The notes beneath the pieces were generated by a model. It searched no databases, was not told the origin of the DNA, and worked only from the letters and a program-made list of their open reading frames with translations. A program made the translations under genes and the position numbers. Below are positions 53,315 to 63,786 of a stretch of DNA of 64,000 nt, in pieces. Source of the stretch: Acidobacteriaceae bacterium (GTDB taxonomy: Bacteria; Acidobacteriota; Terriglobia; Bryobacterales; Bryobacteraceae). Every line of letters starts with the position of its first letter. Within the stretch, counting starts at the first letter, position 1. The DNA lies in NCBI GenBank assembly GCA_019233755.1, contig JAFAMD010000068.1, positions 62,001 through 126,000 of the forward strand, given 5' to 3'.

Positions 53315-53346
53315 GGGGGCGTCGCGCGCCCCCTGTAAAAATTACA
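53315..53346 (+). promoter_or_regulatory. Two adjacent inverted repeats upstream of dnaE
   Basis: GGGGGCG (53315-53321) pairs with CGCCCCC (53327-53333), directly followed by TGTAA-AAA-TTACA (53334-53346), a second small palindrome. They lie 55-86 bases before the dnaE start. There is no T-run after the GC stem, so an operator or mRNA-leader structure is more likely than a terminator. Function unknown. Confidence 0.4.
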
Positions 53347-53400
53347 TTGCCTGGGCGGACCCCCGAACGACCCTACCGGTAAACTGAGAGTTAACTTGTA

Positions 53401-56400
53401 ATGCCCGAACGTCCGTTCGTTCACCTTCACTGCCATACTGATTACTCCCTGCTCGACGGTGCCTGCGACATCAAGAAGCTGATGAGCACCGTCAAACACC
53501 AGCAGATGCCGGCCGTCGCAATGACGGACCATGGCAATCTGTTCGGCGCCGTCGAGTTCTATAACGAAGCCCACAAGAACGGGATTCATCCCGTTATCGG
53601 CTGCGAGGTATACGTCTCGCAGCAGGGTCACAAAAACCGCTCCGAGTCAGATCGCTACAATCACCTGGTCCTGCTGTGCGAAACGCAGGAAGGCTACAAA
53701 AACCTTATTAACCTGGTATCGACCGGCTACCTCGACGGCTTCTACTACAAGCCGCGCATAGATAAGGATCTGCTCGCCCGCCACTCGAAGGGACTCATCG
53801 CGATGTCCGCCTGCCTCCGCGGCGACGTCAACGAAACCATTCTGGCGGACCGCTATGCGGATGCCCGGCGCCTCGCCAACGAGTACGTCGACATGTTCGA
53901 GCCGAATAACTTCTTCCTCGAGATGCAGGACCACGGCCTCGATCAGGACAAATTATTGATGCCTCAGATCCGCCGCATGTCTTCGGAGAGCGGTATCCCC
54001 CTGGTGGTGACCAATGACGCGCACTATCTGGCTTATGACGACGTGCGCGCCCACGAGATCCTGCTCTGTATCCAGACGGGCAAGACCATGTCTGACCCGA
54101 ACCGGATGCGCTTCAGCACGCCTGACTTTTATGTGAAATCGCGTGCCGAGATGATGAGCCTCTTCTCTGAGGTGGAAGACGCTCTGGACCGCACTTGGGA
54201 CATCGCGCAGCGCTGCCACGTCAAGCTCGAAAAGGTCAAGGACCCTTTTCCCCGCTTTGACGTGCCCGGAGAGCACACCGCCGACAGCTACTTCGCTTAC
54301 GTCGCCCGCGAGGGCTTCGAAAAGCGCCGAGCGCGCCTCGAAGCGCTGCGGAAGCAGGGCATTCTCAAATACGATCTGCCCGAATACGTAGAGCGCCTGG
54401 AGCGCGAGATCCGGATGATCCAGCAGATGAAGTTCTCCGGCTACTTCCTGATTGTCTGGGACTTCATCCGCTACGCCAAGCAGCGCGGCATTCCGGTAGG
54501 GCCGGGCCGCGGCTCCGCCGCCGGCAGCCTGGTGGGCTACGCCATGGAGATCACCGACGTCGATCCGTTGCAATACGGTCTGCTGTTTGAGCGCTTTCTC
54601 AACCCTGAGCGCATCAGCATGCCGGATATCGATATCGATTTCTGCACGAACCGTCGGGGTGAAGTAATCCAGTACGTTACGGAGAAGTACGGCCGGGAGC
54701 AGGTCGCCCAGATCATCACCTTCGGCACGCTTGCAACAAAAGCGGCCATCAAGGATGTCGGCCGGGTGCTCGACATGAGCTTCGCGGAAGTGGACCGTAT
54801 CACCAAGCTGGTTCCCAAGCAGCTCAATATCAAGCTCAAGGACGCTATCGAAGATCCTGAGCTGAAAGAAGCCGCCAGGGAGCCGCGCGTCAAGGAAGTT
54901 CTCGACATCAGCATGAAGCTCGAAGGCGTGTGCCGCAATGCGGGCATGCACGCCGCCGGCGTGGTCATCTCCTCTGTTCCGCTGAAGGAACTGGTCCCCC
55001 TTTACGTCACGAACAAACAGGAAATTGTCACGCAGTACGACATGCTCGGCCTCGAAAAGCTGGGCCTGCTCAAGATGGACTTTCTTGGCCTCACCACCCT
55101 CACCATCATTGAGGAGGCCATGAAGCTGATTCAAAAGCACCGCGGCAAGCAGATCGTCATTGAGGATCTTCCGCTGGACGATCAGCAAACTTACGAGAAA
55201 ATCTTCAGTACCGGCTTTACCAGCGGGGTCTTCCAATTCGAATCTTCGGGCATGCAGGACATCCTGCGCCGCTACCAGCCCAACCGCATTGAAGACCTCT
55301 GCGCCTTGAACGCACTTTACCGTCCCGGCCCCATCCAGGGCGGAATGATTCCGGATTTCATCGATCGCAAGCACGGCCGCAAGCCGATCGTTTACGACGT
55401 CCCGGAGCTCGAAGAGGTGCTGGCCGAAACCTACGGCGTCATCCTCTACCAGGAGCAGGTGATGCAGATCTCGAATAAGCTCGCCGGCTACTCTCTGGGC
55501 GATGCCGACATTCTGCGCCGGGCGATGGGGAAAAAAGATGCCGGTGAGATGGCGAAGCAGCGCGAGCGCTTCATTACCGGTGCGGCCGAGCGCGGCTTCC
55601 CGGCGAAGAAGATCGCCCGCATCTTTGACCTGATGGAGCAGTTCGCCGGCTACGGCTTCAACAAATCGCATTCCGCGGCTTACGGCTATCTCGCCTTTGT
55701 CACTGGATATCTCAAAGCGCACTACGCGGTTGAATTCATGTCCGCGCTGCTTACCTCCGAATCGGGGAGCACGGACAAAATCGTCAAGTACATTAACGAG
55801 TGCCGGGAAATGGGTATCCAGGTCCTGCCGCCCGACGTGAACCAGAGCGACCTGAACTTTACACCCTCAGGTGAATCCATTCGCTTCGGTCTGGGCGCGG
55901 TTAAGAATGTCGGGGAGGGCGCGGTGGACGCGATTGTCTCCGCGCGCCAGGAGGAGGGGCGCTTTACCTCGATCTACAACTTCTGCGAGCGTGTGAATCT
56001 CGGCAACGTCAACCGCCGGGTCATTGAAAGTCTTATCAAAGCCGGCGCGCTCGATTCCCTCGGCGGTAACCGCGCTCAGCTTAGCGAAGCCCTCGACCGC
56101 GCGCTCGAATCGGGCATTCGCTCCCAGCGCGACCGCTCGCTGGGCCAGCACGGCCTTTTTGGCGGCTTCGCCGAAGAGCACAAAACGGAAACCCCGCTCG
56201 CCAACCTGCCGGATTGGACCATGGAACAGAAGCTGGCGGGCGAAAAGGAAGTACTCGGCATCTACGTCTCCGGCCATCCGCTCGATCGCTTCAAGGACAA
56301 AATACCCGATCTCGCTACGCACTTCACTGATAAGCTGGAGGGCCTGGAAAAGGGCGTCGAAGTGAAGATGTGCGGTATCCTCACCAACATCGTGCGCAAA

Positions 56401-56856
56401 ACGAACCGCGAAGGAAAATACTGGGCCGCTTTGAAGTTGGACGATGGACGCGGCGCCGCCGATGCGATGGTCTTCGCCGCCCGTTATGAGGATCTGCTTC
56501 CCGACTTAAAGGAGGATGCCGCCGTTTTTCTCCGGGCGTCAATCCTTCCGGAGGAGGGCGCTCCCCCGAAACTTTCTATTCAGGAAATGGTCAAGCTGGA
56601 GGACGCACGCGTGGATCTTCCCTCGCTGATCTCCATCCGCTTCTGGCTGAAAGATGAATCCGTTGAAAAGGCCAACGCTTTGAGCGAACTCTTCACTCGC
56701 AAGCAGGGTTCTACGGAGGTGCGCCTTCGCCTCGAAAAGGCTCGCGACTTTTCTATCGTGATGGATGTCACCACCAGAGTGCGGCCCGACCGCGAGTTCC
56801 GTGCTGAGATAGAGAAGATCTGCGGACCTGAATGCATGGAGATCCTCGCGAGCTGA
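53401..56856 (+). CDS. dnaE: DNA polymerase III subunit alpha
   Basis: The 1151-residue protein is a standard DnaE. The PHP domain is at the start ([19 protein letters not shown], later ACLRGDVNE and TNDAHYL). The polymerase palm includes [23 protein letters not shown] and the catalytic Asp pair in [14 protein letters not shown]; the fingers follow with [13 protein letters not shown]-like sequence ([16 protein letters not shown]), then the helix-hairpin-helix and an OB fold ([20 protein letters not shown]). It copies the chromosome as part of the holoenzyme. The start is ATG 53401; accA follows one base after the stop, so the two are co-transcribed. Confidence 0.97.
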   Translation: MPERPFVHLHCHTDYSLLDGACDIKKLMSTVKHQQMPAVAMTDHGNLFGAVEFYNEAHKNGIHPVIGCEVYVSQQGHKNRSESDRYNHLVLLCETQEGYKNLINLVSTGYLDGFYYKPRIDKDLLARHSKGLIAMSACLRGDVNETILADRYADARRLANEYVDMFEPNNFFLEMQDHGLDQDKLLMPQIRRMSSESGIPLVVTNDAHYLAYDDVRAHEILLCIQTGKTMSDPNRMRFSTPDFYVKSRAEMMSLFSEVEDALDRTWDIAQRCHVKLEKVKDPFPRFDVPGEHTADSYFAYVAREGFEKRRARLEALRKQGILKYDLPEYVERLEREIRMIQQMKFSGYFLIVWDFIRYAKQRGIPVGPGRGSAAGSLVGYAMEITDVDPLQYGLLFERFLNPERISMPDIDIDFCTNRRGEVIQYVTEKYGREQVAQIITFGTLATKAAIKDVGRVLDMSFAEVDRITKLVPKQLNIKLKDAIEDPELKEAAREPRVKEVLDISMKLEGVCRNAGMHAAGVVISSVPLKELVPLYVTNKQEIVTQYDMLGLEKLGLLKMDFLGLTTLTIIEEAMKLIQKHRGKQIVIEDLPLDDQQTYEKIFSTGFTSGVFQFESSGMQDILRRYQPNRIEDLCALNALYRPGPIQGGMIPDFIDRKHGRKPIVYDVPELEEVLAETYGVILYQEQVMQISNKLAGYSLGDADILRRAMGKKDAGEMAKQRERFITGAAERGFPAKKIARIFDLMEQFAGYGFNKSHSAAYGYLAFVTGYLKAHYAVEFMSALLTSESGSTDKIVKYINECREMGIQVLPPDVNQSDLNFTPSGESIRFGLGAVKNVGEGAVDAIVSARQEEGRFTSIYNFCERVNLGNVNRRVIESLIKAGALDSLGGNRAQLSEALDRALESGIRSQRDRSLGQHGLFGGFAEEHKTETPLANLPDWTMEQKLAGEKEVLGIYVSGHPLDRFKDKIPDLATHFTDKLEGLEKGVEVKMCGILTNIVRKTNREGKYWAALKLDDGRGAADAMVFAARYEDLLPDLKEDAAVFLRASILPEEGAPPKLSIQEMVKLEDARVDLPSLISIRFWLKDESVEKANALSELFTRKQGSTEVRLRLEKARDFSIVMDVTTRVRPDREFRAEIEKICGPECMEILAS

Positions 56857-56857
56857 T

Positions 56858-57784
56858 ATGGCCGAAAAAAAGACCCGGGCTGTTCATTCTGAAACGGCAA
56901 AACCCGAGCAGGCACCACCGGCGGATGGAACGCCGGATGCCGGAGCGCAAGCTCCCGTCCAGGAAACACCGCCCACCAATCCCAGTTGGCATCGTGTTCA
57001 ATTGGCACGCCATCCCAAACGGCCGCATTCGCGCGACTACGTGCAAGGCCTGATTTCCGACTTCGAAGAACTACACGGCGACCGCCTGTTCGGCGACGAT
57101 CAGTCGATCCTTGCCGGTATGGGCTTTTTCAAAGGCAGCCCGGTCATGATTGTTGCCCAGCAGAAGGGCCGGGATACCAAGGAGAAGTTGCTGCGCAACT
57201 TTGGCATGCCCAAGCCTGAGGGTTATCGCAAGGCTCTTCGCGTGATGCAGCTCGCCGCCAAGTTCCGCCGGCCCATCATCACTTTGATCGACACACCCGG
57301 CGCCTATCCGGGCATCGATGCCGAAGAGCGCGGCCAGGCCGAGGCCATCGCCTACAACCTGCGCGAAATGGCGCGGCTCGCGACTCCCATCATCACGGTT
57401 GTGATTGGTGAGGGAGGCAGCGGAGGCGCCCTTGGTATCGGGGTAGCCAACCGTGTCTATATGCTCGAAAATGCGTACTATAGCGTGATTTCGCCTGAGA
57501 GTTGCGCGGCCATCATCTATCGCGATTCCGGTAAAGCGGCCGAAGCGGCCGCCGCATTGCGCATGACCGCCAAAGATCTGCTCGCGATGAAGCTGATTGA
57601 TGGCGTGGTCGCCGAGCCGCCTGGCGGCGCTCACCTGGATCCGGAGGCCACGATCGCTTCGCTTGGCGAAACCTTACAGAACGCCTTGCTCGAACTCGCA
57701 GCCCTCACTCTCAACGAGATCCTTGAACAGCGTTACGACAAATTCCGCCATATGGGCGATTTCTGCACCGGGGCTGCCCTCTGA
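56858..57784 (+). CDS. accA: Acetyl-CoA carboxylase carboxyltransferase subunit alpha
   Basis: The 308-residue protein has a low-complexity N-terminus of about 45 residues and then the AccA core. It has [21 protein letters not shown], a central [31 protein letters not shown] and [26 protein letters not shown], and the glycine-rich [31 protein letters not shown]. It transfers the carboxyl group from biotin to acetyl-CoA, together with AccD, for fatty-acid synthesis. It starts one base after the dnaE stop, an arrangement also seen in Proteobacteria, and overlaps the next small gene by four bases. Confidence 0.96.
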   Translation: MAEKKTRAVHSETAKPEQAPPADGTPDAGAQAPVQETPPTNPSWHRVQLARHPKRPHSRDYVQGLISDFEELHGDRLFGDDQSILAGMGFFKGSPVMIVAQQKGRDTKEKLLRNFGMPKPEGYRKALRVMQLAAKFRRPIITLIDTPGAYPGIDAEERGQAEAIAYNLREMARLATPIITVVIGEGGSGGALGIGVANRVYMLENAYYSVISPESCAAIIYRDSGKAAEAAAALRMTAKDLLAMKLIDGVVAEPPGGAHLDPEATIASLGETLQNALLELAALTLNEILEQRYDKFRHMGDFCTGAAL

Positions 57785-58059
57785 ACGCGAAGATCGGGAT
57801 CCTCATCGCTGTCTTTATAGCAGGCTTTCTGGCGCTTCTCGTGTATTCGACGGTGCATGGCCCGCGCTATCGCGTCGAAGTCTGTATGTCATACCAGGGT
57901 CGCTCCGCCTGCCGCACGGTCAGTGCGAAGAGCGAACAGGCCGCCCTGCGCGCGGGCGCTGAAAACGCTTGCGCCGATATCGCCTCCGGCGTGACCGACA
58001 CGATGCGCTGCCAGGATTCCACTCCGCAGAGCGTGCGCTGGCTCGAGCGGCCGCGCTAG
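57781..58059 (+). CDS. Small single-TM protein with conserved Cys, likely CTG start
   Basis: From CTG 57781 the frame gives 92 residues: [24 protein letters not shown], a good membrane anchor, then a soluble domain with [39 protein letters not shown] and three to four Cys. No ATG, GTG or TTG exists upstream of 57841 in frame, and the GTG at 57841 would cut off the membrane anchor. The CTG overlaps the accA stop as CTGA, and GGGG lies seven bases before it, so coupled initiation at CTG is plausible. It is probably a periplasm-facing anchored protein. Function unknown. Confidence 0.55.
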   Translation: MNAKIGILIAVFIAGFLALLVYSTVHGPRYRVEVCMSYQGRSACRTVSAKSEQAALRAGAENACADIASGVTDTMRCQDSTPQSVRWLERPR

Positions 58060-58176
58060 ATGCCGCTCCTCGACCGAGCCGCCCGGGCACACAAACAGAC
58101 TTCTGAGAACATTTCAGGATTTTGCGGCATCCAAGCCTCATGTACACTTGCTGTCCGTTGAAAGAGGTGCAGTGAA

Positions 58177-58941
58177 ATGAAATCTCGTGCTAACGCCGCT
58201 GGCGCTCCTCCAGGAGCCGCCGCGGACTTCCACGGATTTCCGGAAGAGGGTTTTCGCTTCCTCCGCCAGTTGAAGCAGCACAACGACCGCGATTGGTTCC
58301 GCGAGCGTAAGACCGGCTACGAGCAGCACGTAGAGCAACCCATGAGGGCGCTCGTTTTAGCTGTTGCCCGCCAGTGCCAGGCGCGCGGTCTGCCGCTTCA
58401 CGCGAAAGACAAGCATCCGGTTATGCGTGTCTATCGGGACATCCGGTTCAGCAAGGACAAGCGGCCATTCAAGACGCACGTTAGTGCCGAGCTGCGCCGT
58501 TCCTTTTCCGACTGCGGCAACATGCTCTATATTCATGTCTCGCCCGATGAGTCGTTTGTGGCCGCGGGAGTTTGGCGGCCTGAACGGCCCCTGCTGCACG
58601 CCTGGCGCCAGGCGATCGTCAACGGTCCGGCTCGCTTCGAAAAGATCTGTACCGCACTCGCAAAGCGCGGTCTCGAGCTCAATCGCGAGCATTCCCTCTC
58701 CAGCATGCCGAGGGGCTTTCAGAACTACTCGCAGGAATCTTTCGGTCCGTGGCTGAAGCTCACTTCCTTTGTTGTCCACCGCCGCTTCGAGCGATCCGAC
58801 TGCATGACCCCCGAATTTCTGAAAAGCGTCGTCGACTTCGCCATGTCAGTCAAGCCGCTGCTCGATTTCGGGTGGCGCGTGGAAGAGGCGCATACCGAGC
58901 GTTCGAAGAAGGTGATACCGGAAGCTGAATTCTTCTTTTAA
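58177..58941 (+). CDS. DUF2461/TIGR02453 family protein
   Basis: The 254-residue protein fits the DUF2461 family: FPEEGFRFLRQLKQHNDRDWF, RERKTGYEQHVEQPMRAL, then MRVYRDIRFSKDKRPFKTHVSAEL, IHVSPDESFVAAGVWRPE and a C-terminal FVVHRRFERSD. The KRPFKTH block and GxW motif are conserved. It has no signal peptide or membrane segment, so it is probably cytoplasmic. The molecular function of this widespread family is not known. It stands alone, 117 bases after the small membrane-protein gene. Confidence 0.9.
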   Translation: MKSRANAAGAPPGAAADFHGFPEEGFRFLRQLKQHNDRDWFRERKTGYEQHVEQPMRALVLAVARQCQARGLPLHAKDKHPVMRVYRDIRFSKDKRPFKTHVSAELRRSFSDCGNMLYIHVSPDESFVAAGVWRPERPLLHAWRQAIVNGPARFEKICTALAKRGLELNREHSLSSMPRGFQNYSQESFGPWLKLTSFVVHRRFERSDCMTPEFLKSVVDFAMSVKPLLDFGWRVEEAHTERSKKVIPEAEFFF

Positions 58942-59003
58942 GGCTGTCGCGCTTTTCATTGTCTGGGACGGAGTTCGCGTGTGGGAGACTAAGTGTCTTC
59001 GGA

Positions 59004-60488
59004 ATGGCTCTCCAGATTGACAGTGCTCGAGCGGTGGCGTCTGTCCACGCTCGCGCTACATTTAGTCTGCCTAAATGGGCTCCGTACTTAGGACTTATAG
59101 TCGTGATCGCGATGCTAGCAGTATCGCTTTCAGGTCCAACGCTTCACGATGAAGCGCTAACGATGATTGAGCTTTCCGGTAATGCATACTCACCTTGGCC
59201 CACCGCCGGTGTTAACAGTGGAGAGCTGCGGCGCCACATGCTCTACACTCCGGCCGATCTGCCCACCGTCCTAAGGAATATCGGACAATACGATCGGCAC
59301 CCTCCCCTCTACTACGTTTGCCTCTGGCTCTGGACGCAAATCGCTCCGCATCAACTGTTGGCGTACCGTTTACTATCAGCTATATTTTGGCTGCTAACGC
59401 TGATTATCGTCGCGAAATGGACAAGATCCGCCTGGTGCTGCATTCTCTTGGCCTTAAATCCCGACGCATTCGGTTTGGGATCGATCGCCCGCGACTACAG
59501 CCTTGCTGTGCTCTGTATTGTTCTTACTGCTTGGGTATTGGATCCCACAACAAAAATAAAGCCCAAGCTGCTCTTTCTGGCCAGTATCTCTGGCGCCCTC
59601 GCAGTGTGGACCCACTTTCTGGCAGTCGTGCCTGTGGGCATCCTGTTCTTGTGCGCCGCGTACAGGAATTGGCGCAAACAACGGTGGCAAACAGCCTGTT
59701 CGGTGGTGCTATTTGGAGCCCTGATCGGCCCAGCCTTGCTGATGGCTCACTCTCAAATGAGCACCGCTACCCAAACCGTTTTCGCAGGCTGGGGCCCGGA
59801 GTCCTATAAAATAACTCGAGCATTACTACGTTTTCCGTCTAACCCAGGCCAATTCTTACCAACTTCCCTGGATTGGATCGCTTCAGCAATTGTTGCCATA
59901 ACGTTCCTAGTTGCTGGTTTTCGATTCACCAAGGCGTCCGAGCGAGCACGAATCGCCCTTTTAATAGTGTTCGGCGACGCAGCTTTTCTGGCGGCGCTGT
60001 CCGCCATTTCTCGCCAGGATCTCAGCGCTGTACGATATCTCGAGTTGACGCTGCCATTCTGCTATATTCTCTTTGCCGAATTCGCCAAAAATAAAGCTTG
60101 GGGCGGCGCGATCGCCGCCGCTTGTGCCATCCTTCTAGCAATGGGTTGCGTAACCAGCATCCGGCAATCGAGAAGGATTATCGCCGCGAGGGATGCAATC
60201 TTTGCGAAACCGGGAAATAAACTCGTCATCGTCGACGGGAAAGAGATTCCGGGCATGCCCGGGGCGATCCTAAACGATGTGCCCGAGGAGTCCCGATTTT
60301 ATGTATTGCAATCCGCGGACCAGGTTAAGTCGGCAACTGCGCTAGCTTCTACCTCGCGTACTGCCGTTTACTGCCCGAGCGCAAGAGAGTCCGTACCCGG
60401 TCAATTTAGCTCCTTGGCCGAAAAGTTCCCCAGAGAACCCTTGCGTATTTTCATGGGATACGACTGCTATGTCAGGTTTAATCACTGA
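59004..60488 (+). CDS. Membrane glycosyltransferase, GT39/PMT-like (GT-C fold)
   Basis: I chose ATG 59004 (494 residues); the frame extends to 58959. About ten to eleven hydrophobic segments follow a short polar N-terminus. The first periplasmic loop has LHDEALTMIEL with the catalytic-type D-E pair, and RHPPLYYVCLWLWTQIAPH, with HPPLYY, is a signature of dolichyl-phosphate-mannose-type glycosyltransferases. Residues about 390-494 form a soluble tail (IFAKPGNKLVIVDGKEIPG). It should move a sugar from a polyprenyl-phosphate donor at the periplasmic side. Base composition appears less GC-rich than in the neighbouring genes, which may point to transfer. Donor and target unknown. Confidence 0.7.
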   Translation: MALQIDSARAVASVHARATFSLPKWAPYLGLIVVIAMLAVSLSGPTLHDEALTMIELSGNAYSPWPTAGVNSGELRRHMLYTPADLPTVLRNIGQYDRHPPLYYVCLWLWTQIAPHQLLAYRLLSAIFWLLTLIIVAKWTRSAWCCILLALNPDAFGLGSIARDYSLAVLCIVLTAWVLDPTTKIKPKLLFLASISGALAVWTHFLAVVPVGILFLCAAYRNWRKQRWQTACSVVLFGALIGPALLMAHSQMSTATQTVFAGWGPESYKITRALLRFPSNPGQFLPTSLDWIASAIVAITFLVAGFRFTKASERARIALLIVFGDAAFLAALSAISRQDLSAVRYLELTLPFCYILFAEFAKNKAWGGAIAAACAILLAMGCVTSIRQSRRIIAARDAIFAKPGNKLVIVDGKEIPGMPGAILNDVPEESRFYVLQSADQVKSATALASTSRTAVYCPSARESVPGQFSSLAEKFPREPLRIFMGYDCYVRFNH

Positions 60489-60653
60489 CCATTCCTTACT
60501 GACATAACCCGATGCCATCTGGGCGTGCACCTTTCCCGTCCGCACTCCGAGGGCGGCTCAGGACGAGATCGTGCCGTATCCGCTAATACGTGAATCTGTG
60601 ACGTTCTCGGCCCCCGGCTGAAACTCACTTCCAGGAACCCCGGTTCTTCGAGC

Positions 60654-60701
60654 TTGACACGATATACGGAACTCCATTATATGTGGAAGTGTCATATATG
60701 G
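60654..60701 (+). promoter_or_regulatory. padR promoter with overlapping inverted repeat
   Basis: TTGACA (60654-60659) is followed after 17-18 bases by TTATATG (60677-60683). CCATTATATG (60674-60683) and CATATATGG (60693-60701) form an imperfect inverted repeat that covers the -10 region and the start codon, as expected of a PadR autoregulatory operator. Transcription would begin only about 8 bases before ATG 60698, so the leader is very short. Confidence 0.6.
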
Positions 60702-61042
60702 AACCCGAGAACGCCGATCGCGAGTGGAAAAAAGGAAGCGCCGAGCTCCTGATCCTGTCTCTTCTCGAGCAGCAGAGTCGTCATGGTTACGAGATCTGCA
60801 AGTTGATCGAGGTGCGTTCCGGCGGCGCCTTGCGCTTTCATGTAACGACTCTCTACCCGCTGCTGTATCGTCTGGAAGAGCGTGGTTTCGTGCAGGGTAA
60901 GTGGATCGAGAAACCCGAGCAGCGGCGCCGCCGTTATTACAGCCTCACGCCACAAGGCCGGAAGGTGCTCGCGCACCAGCGGCAAAGCTGGCGTGAGTTC
61001 GTTGCGGCAATCAGTCGAATAGTGGAGCCTGAAAATGCCTGA
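60698..61042 (+). CDS. PadR-family transcriptional regulator
   Basis: ATG 60698 gives 114 residues; the GTG at 60683 would lie inside the -10 box. The protein is a typical short Pad[30 protein letters not shown], then [25 protein letters not shown] and [20 protein letters not shown], the winged helix-turn-helix. It ends in a short dimerisation helix. It overlaps the ADOP permease gene by eight bases. Pairs of PadR regulator and ADOP permease are a recurring unit in Acidobacteriota, so it most likely controls this transporter and itself. Confidence 0.92.
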   Translation: MEPENADREWKKGSAELLILSLLEQQSRHGYEICKLIEVRSGGALRFHVTTLYPLLYRLEERGFVQGKWIEKPEQRRRRYYSLTPQGRKVLAHQRQSWREFVAAISRIVEPENA

Positions 61043-63776
61043 CTGGAAACGCGAAATCAGAAACCGCCTGACAAGCCTGCAGATTGAGCCGGCCCGCGAG
61101 GCCGGCATCATAGAAGAATTCGCCGAGCACCTGGAAGACCGTTACCAGGAGTTGCTTTCCGGCGGCGTGGACGAGACTGCGGCCCGCAAGATCGTCATGC
61201 GCGAACTGGAAAGCGCAGAGTTTCTTCCTGACGCGCTCCCGGCCCGCGAGCGTGCTCCCCGGCCCGAGCCCGTTCCGCAAGGCGAAACCTCCAGCGGCAA
61301 TCCATTTGCGGACTTCGGGCGCGATCTGCGCTACGGCTTGCGGGCCCTGTGTAAGACCCCGTTGTTCACCTTTGTCGCGGTTTTGACGCTGGCGCTGGGA
61401 ATTGGTGCAAATACGACTGTCTTCACCATCATCAACAGTCTGCTGCTGCATCCGCTGCCGGTGACCGAACCGTCACGCCTGGTGGCTGTCTGCGGCACAC
61501 AGGCGAAGGGCTCAAAGCAGGCGGGCGGGTTGCTTCCGCTCTCCTATGCCGATTTCCAGGATTACGCGAGCCGTCAAACCGCCTTCTCCGGAATGAGCGC
61601 TTTTACGCCGATTCTTGCCATGACGCTCGAACGCGCTACGGGACCGCAGCGGGTATTTGGAGAACTGGTCACGGGCTCCTATTTTGAGGCGCTCGGAATC
61701 AGCCCGGCCGCCGGGCGCTTTTTCTCGCGCGATGAGACCGCTGTCGGAGCATCCGCGCCTGTGGCGGTAATCAGTTATAACGCCTGGAAAGGCAAGTTCG
61801 GTGGCGCCGGGGACGTAGTAGGGCACACGCTCGAAATCAACAATGTCGCGGTGACGGTGATCGGTGTTGCGCCGCCTGGTTTTCTTGGCGTAAGCGCCAT
61901 CTTCGGTCCCGACCTGTGGCTTCCATCGGCCCTTTGCGAGCAGCTCTTCCCGGCGGAATTTCACAATGCCCTCACAGATCGCTCAAAGACCGTGTTTCAC
62001 GTTGTCGCCAGGCTGAAGGCCGGCGTAGCGCGAAGCCAGGCGCAAACCAGTCTGGAACCGCTTGCGGCCGCGTTGCGAAATACGTATCCGGAAGCGGACG
62101 AAGCGCGAACAGTCACGGTCCGGCCCATCACTGACGAGCTGTACTGGGGCGCAGGCGGTGGAAGTTCGATCGTCTTATCAAGTGTCGTTCTCTTGGTTAT
62201 CGTGGCGCTTGTGCTGGCGATCGCATGCTCGAACGTCGCCAGCCTGCTGCTTGCGCGAGCAGCCGCCAGACGCCACGAGATTGCCGTGAGGCTGGCTGTG
62301 GGCGCGAGTCGCGGCCGTCTCGTCCGTCAGTCGCTCACCGAAAGCATTTTGCTGAGTCTGTTGAGTTGTGCCGCCGGGCTCGGCATCGGCTATGCGGGCT
62401 GCCGGTTGCTCTGGTCGTTTAGCCCGCCGGAAGTAGCGCAAAATCTGCTCGAGCCGAAACTTGATCAAACGGTCTTCACGCTCGCCTTTCTGGTTTCCCT
62501 TGTGACCGCGTTTGCGTTTGGACTCATGCCGGCTCTGCGATCATCCAAAGCGGACGTGTTGGATGCTCTCAAAGAAGACACGCGAGGCGCCGGGCGAGGA
62601 CGCCGGGCTGTCAGCTTCTCGAACCTGGTACTGGTCGGCCAGATCGCCTTTTCATTCGTCTCGCTTGTAACGGCTGCGCTGTTCTTGCGAGGCGTCCAGC
62701 GCGCTTATAACATGGATCCGGGGTTTCAAACCCAGCACCTCGCGGTCTTCATGATGAATCCCGGTCAAACCGGTTATGGCGAGGCACGCACAAAGGATTT
62801 CTACCGCACCATCCAAGAGCGTGTCTCCACACTGCCGGGCGTGGCCTCTGCTTCATGGGCTTACAACATGCCGTTCTGGGCGTCGGCTTCGCGCGCAATT
62901 TCAATCGAAAGGCGAGAACCGCGAAAGAAATCGGAAACGATCACGACGATTGTCAACACCGTAGATACGAACTACTTCGAAACCATGGCGATCCCAGTTG
63001 TTCGCGGCCGGGTGTTTACCGATGCGGATCGCGATGGAACCCTGCCGGCCGCAGTAATCAATCAAGAGCTGGCAGAGAAGTATTGGCCCGGCCGCGAGGC
63101 CCTGGGACATCGATTCCTCCTTGCCGGGGATAAGACCCCACGCCAAGTGATCGGTATCGTCCGAACGACGAACTACACGACTCTCGGTGAAAAGGCGCAG
63201 CCGTGCGTATATCTGCCCCTGCGACAGAATTTCTCGAACGGCATGACTCTTTACGTTCGAAGCAAAGCCGATCCCGGCGGTATTCTGGCCGGAGTACAGG
63301 CGAAGATACGCCGATTCGATCCGAACGTCGAAGTCAGCGATGTACGGACGGGCCCCAAAATGATCGGCCAGGTACTTTGGGCGCCTCGGATCGCTGTTGC
63401 TCTGCTCGGTGTTTTCGGCTCGCTGGCACTGGCCCTGGCAAGCGTTGGCCTTTATGGAGTGATGGCCTATTCCGTCAACCGGCGCCGACGGGAGATCGGC
63501 TTACGGATGGCTTTGGGCGCATCGCGGGGAAGAGTCCTTGGCCATGTTCTACGTAACGGACTGACGCTGGTTTGGATTGGCGTGGGCGTCGGGCTCGGCG
63601 CCTCTCTTCTCCTGGGACGCGCCCTTTCGAGGATGCTTTTTGGCATCAGCTCAACCGATCTGATCAGCCTGGCCGGAGCCTCGCTTGTCTTGATCCTCGT
63701 CGCGTTTGTGGCATGCTACTTCCCGGCTCGCGCCGCAGCGCGGGTAGATCCCATGGTTGCGTTGCGAGATATATAA
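61035..63776 (+). CDS. ADOP-type ABC transporter permease (Acidobacterial duplicated orphan permease)
   Basis: The 913-residue protein has a permease-prefix domain (residues about 1-75, [20 protein letters not shown] and [20 protein letters not shown]) followed by two MacB/FtsX-like permease units. Key parts are [20 protein letters not shown] and [21 protein letters not shown], a large periplasmic domain, [20 protein letters not shown], a second periplasmic domain and the closing [19 protein letters not shown] with [11 protein letters not shown]. No ATPase gene is adjacent, as the name orphan implies. Members are thought to act in envelope export or mechanotransmission; the substrate is unknown. 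The gene is coupled to padR by an eight-base overlap. Confidence 0.92.
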   Translation: MPDWKREIRNRLTSLQIEPAREAGIIEEFAEHLEDRYQELLSGGVDETAARKIVMRELESAEFLPDALPARERAPRPEPVPQGETSSGNPFADFGRDLRYGLRALCKTPLFTFVAVLTLALGIGANTTVFTIINSLLLHPLPVTEPSRLVAVCGTQAKGSKQAGGLLPLSYADFQDYASRQTAFSGMSAFTPILAMTLERATGPQRVFGELVTGSYFEALGISPAAGRFFSRDETAVGASAPVAVISYNAWKGKFGGAGDVVGHTLEINNVAVTVIGVAPPGFLGVSAIFGPDLWLPSALCEQLFPAEFHNALTDRSKTVFHVVARLKAGVARSQAQTSLEPLAAALRNTYPEADEARTVTVRPITDELYWGAGGGSSIVLSSVVLLVIVALVLAIACSNVASLLLARAAARRHEIAVRLAVGASRGRLVRQSLTESILLSLLSCAAGLGIGYAGCRLLWSFSPPEVAQNLLEPKLDQTVFTLAFLVSLVTAFAFGLMPALRSSKADVLDALKEDTRGAGRGRRAVSFSNLVLVGQIAFSFVSLVTAALFLRGVQRAYNMDPGFQTQHLAVFMMNPGQTGYGEARTKDFYRTIQERVSTLPGVASASWAYNMPFWASASRAISIERREPRKKSETITTIVNTVDTNYFETMAIPVVRGRVFTDADRDGTLPAAVINQELAEKYWPGREALGHRFLLAGDKTPRQVIGIVRTTNYTTLGEKAQPCVYLPLRQNFSNGMTLYVRSKADPGGILAGVQAKIRRFDPNVEVSDVRTGPKMIGQVLWAPRIAVALLGVFGSLALALASVGLYGVMAYSVNRRRREIGLRMALGASRGRVLGHVLRNGLTLVWIGVGVGLGASLLLGRALSRMLFGISSTDLISLAGASLVLILVAFVACYFPARAAARVDPMVALRDI

Positions 63777-63786
63777 GGCAACTCGC

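Noticed and set aside
53953-55722. 589-codon open frame on the minus strand
   Set aside because: It lies entirely inside dnaE on the opposite strand. The long frame is a by-product of GC-rich codon use; the dnaE motifs are unmistakable.
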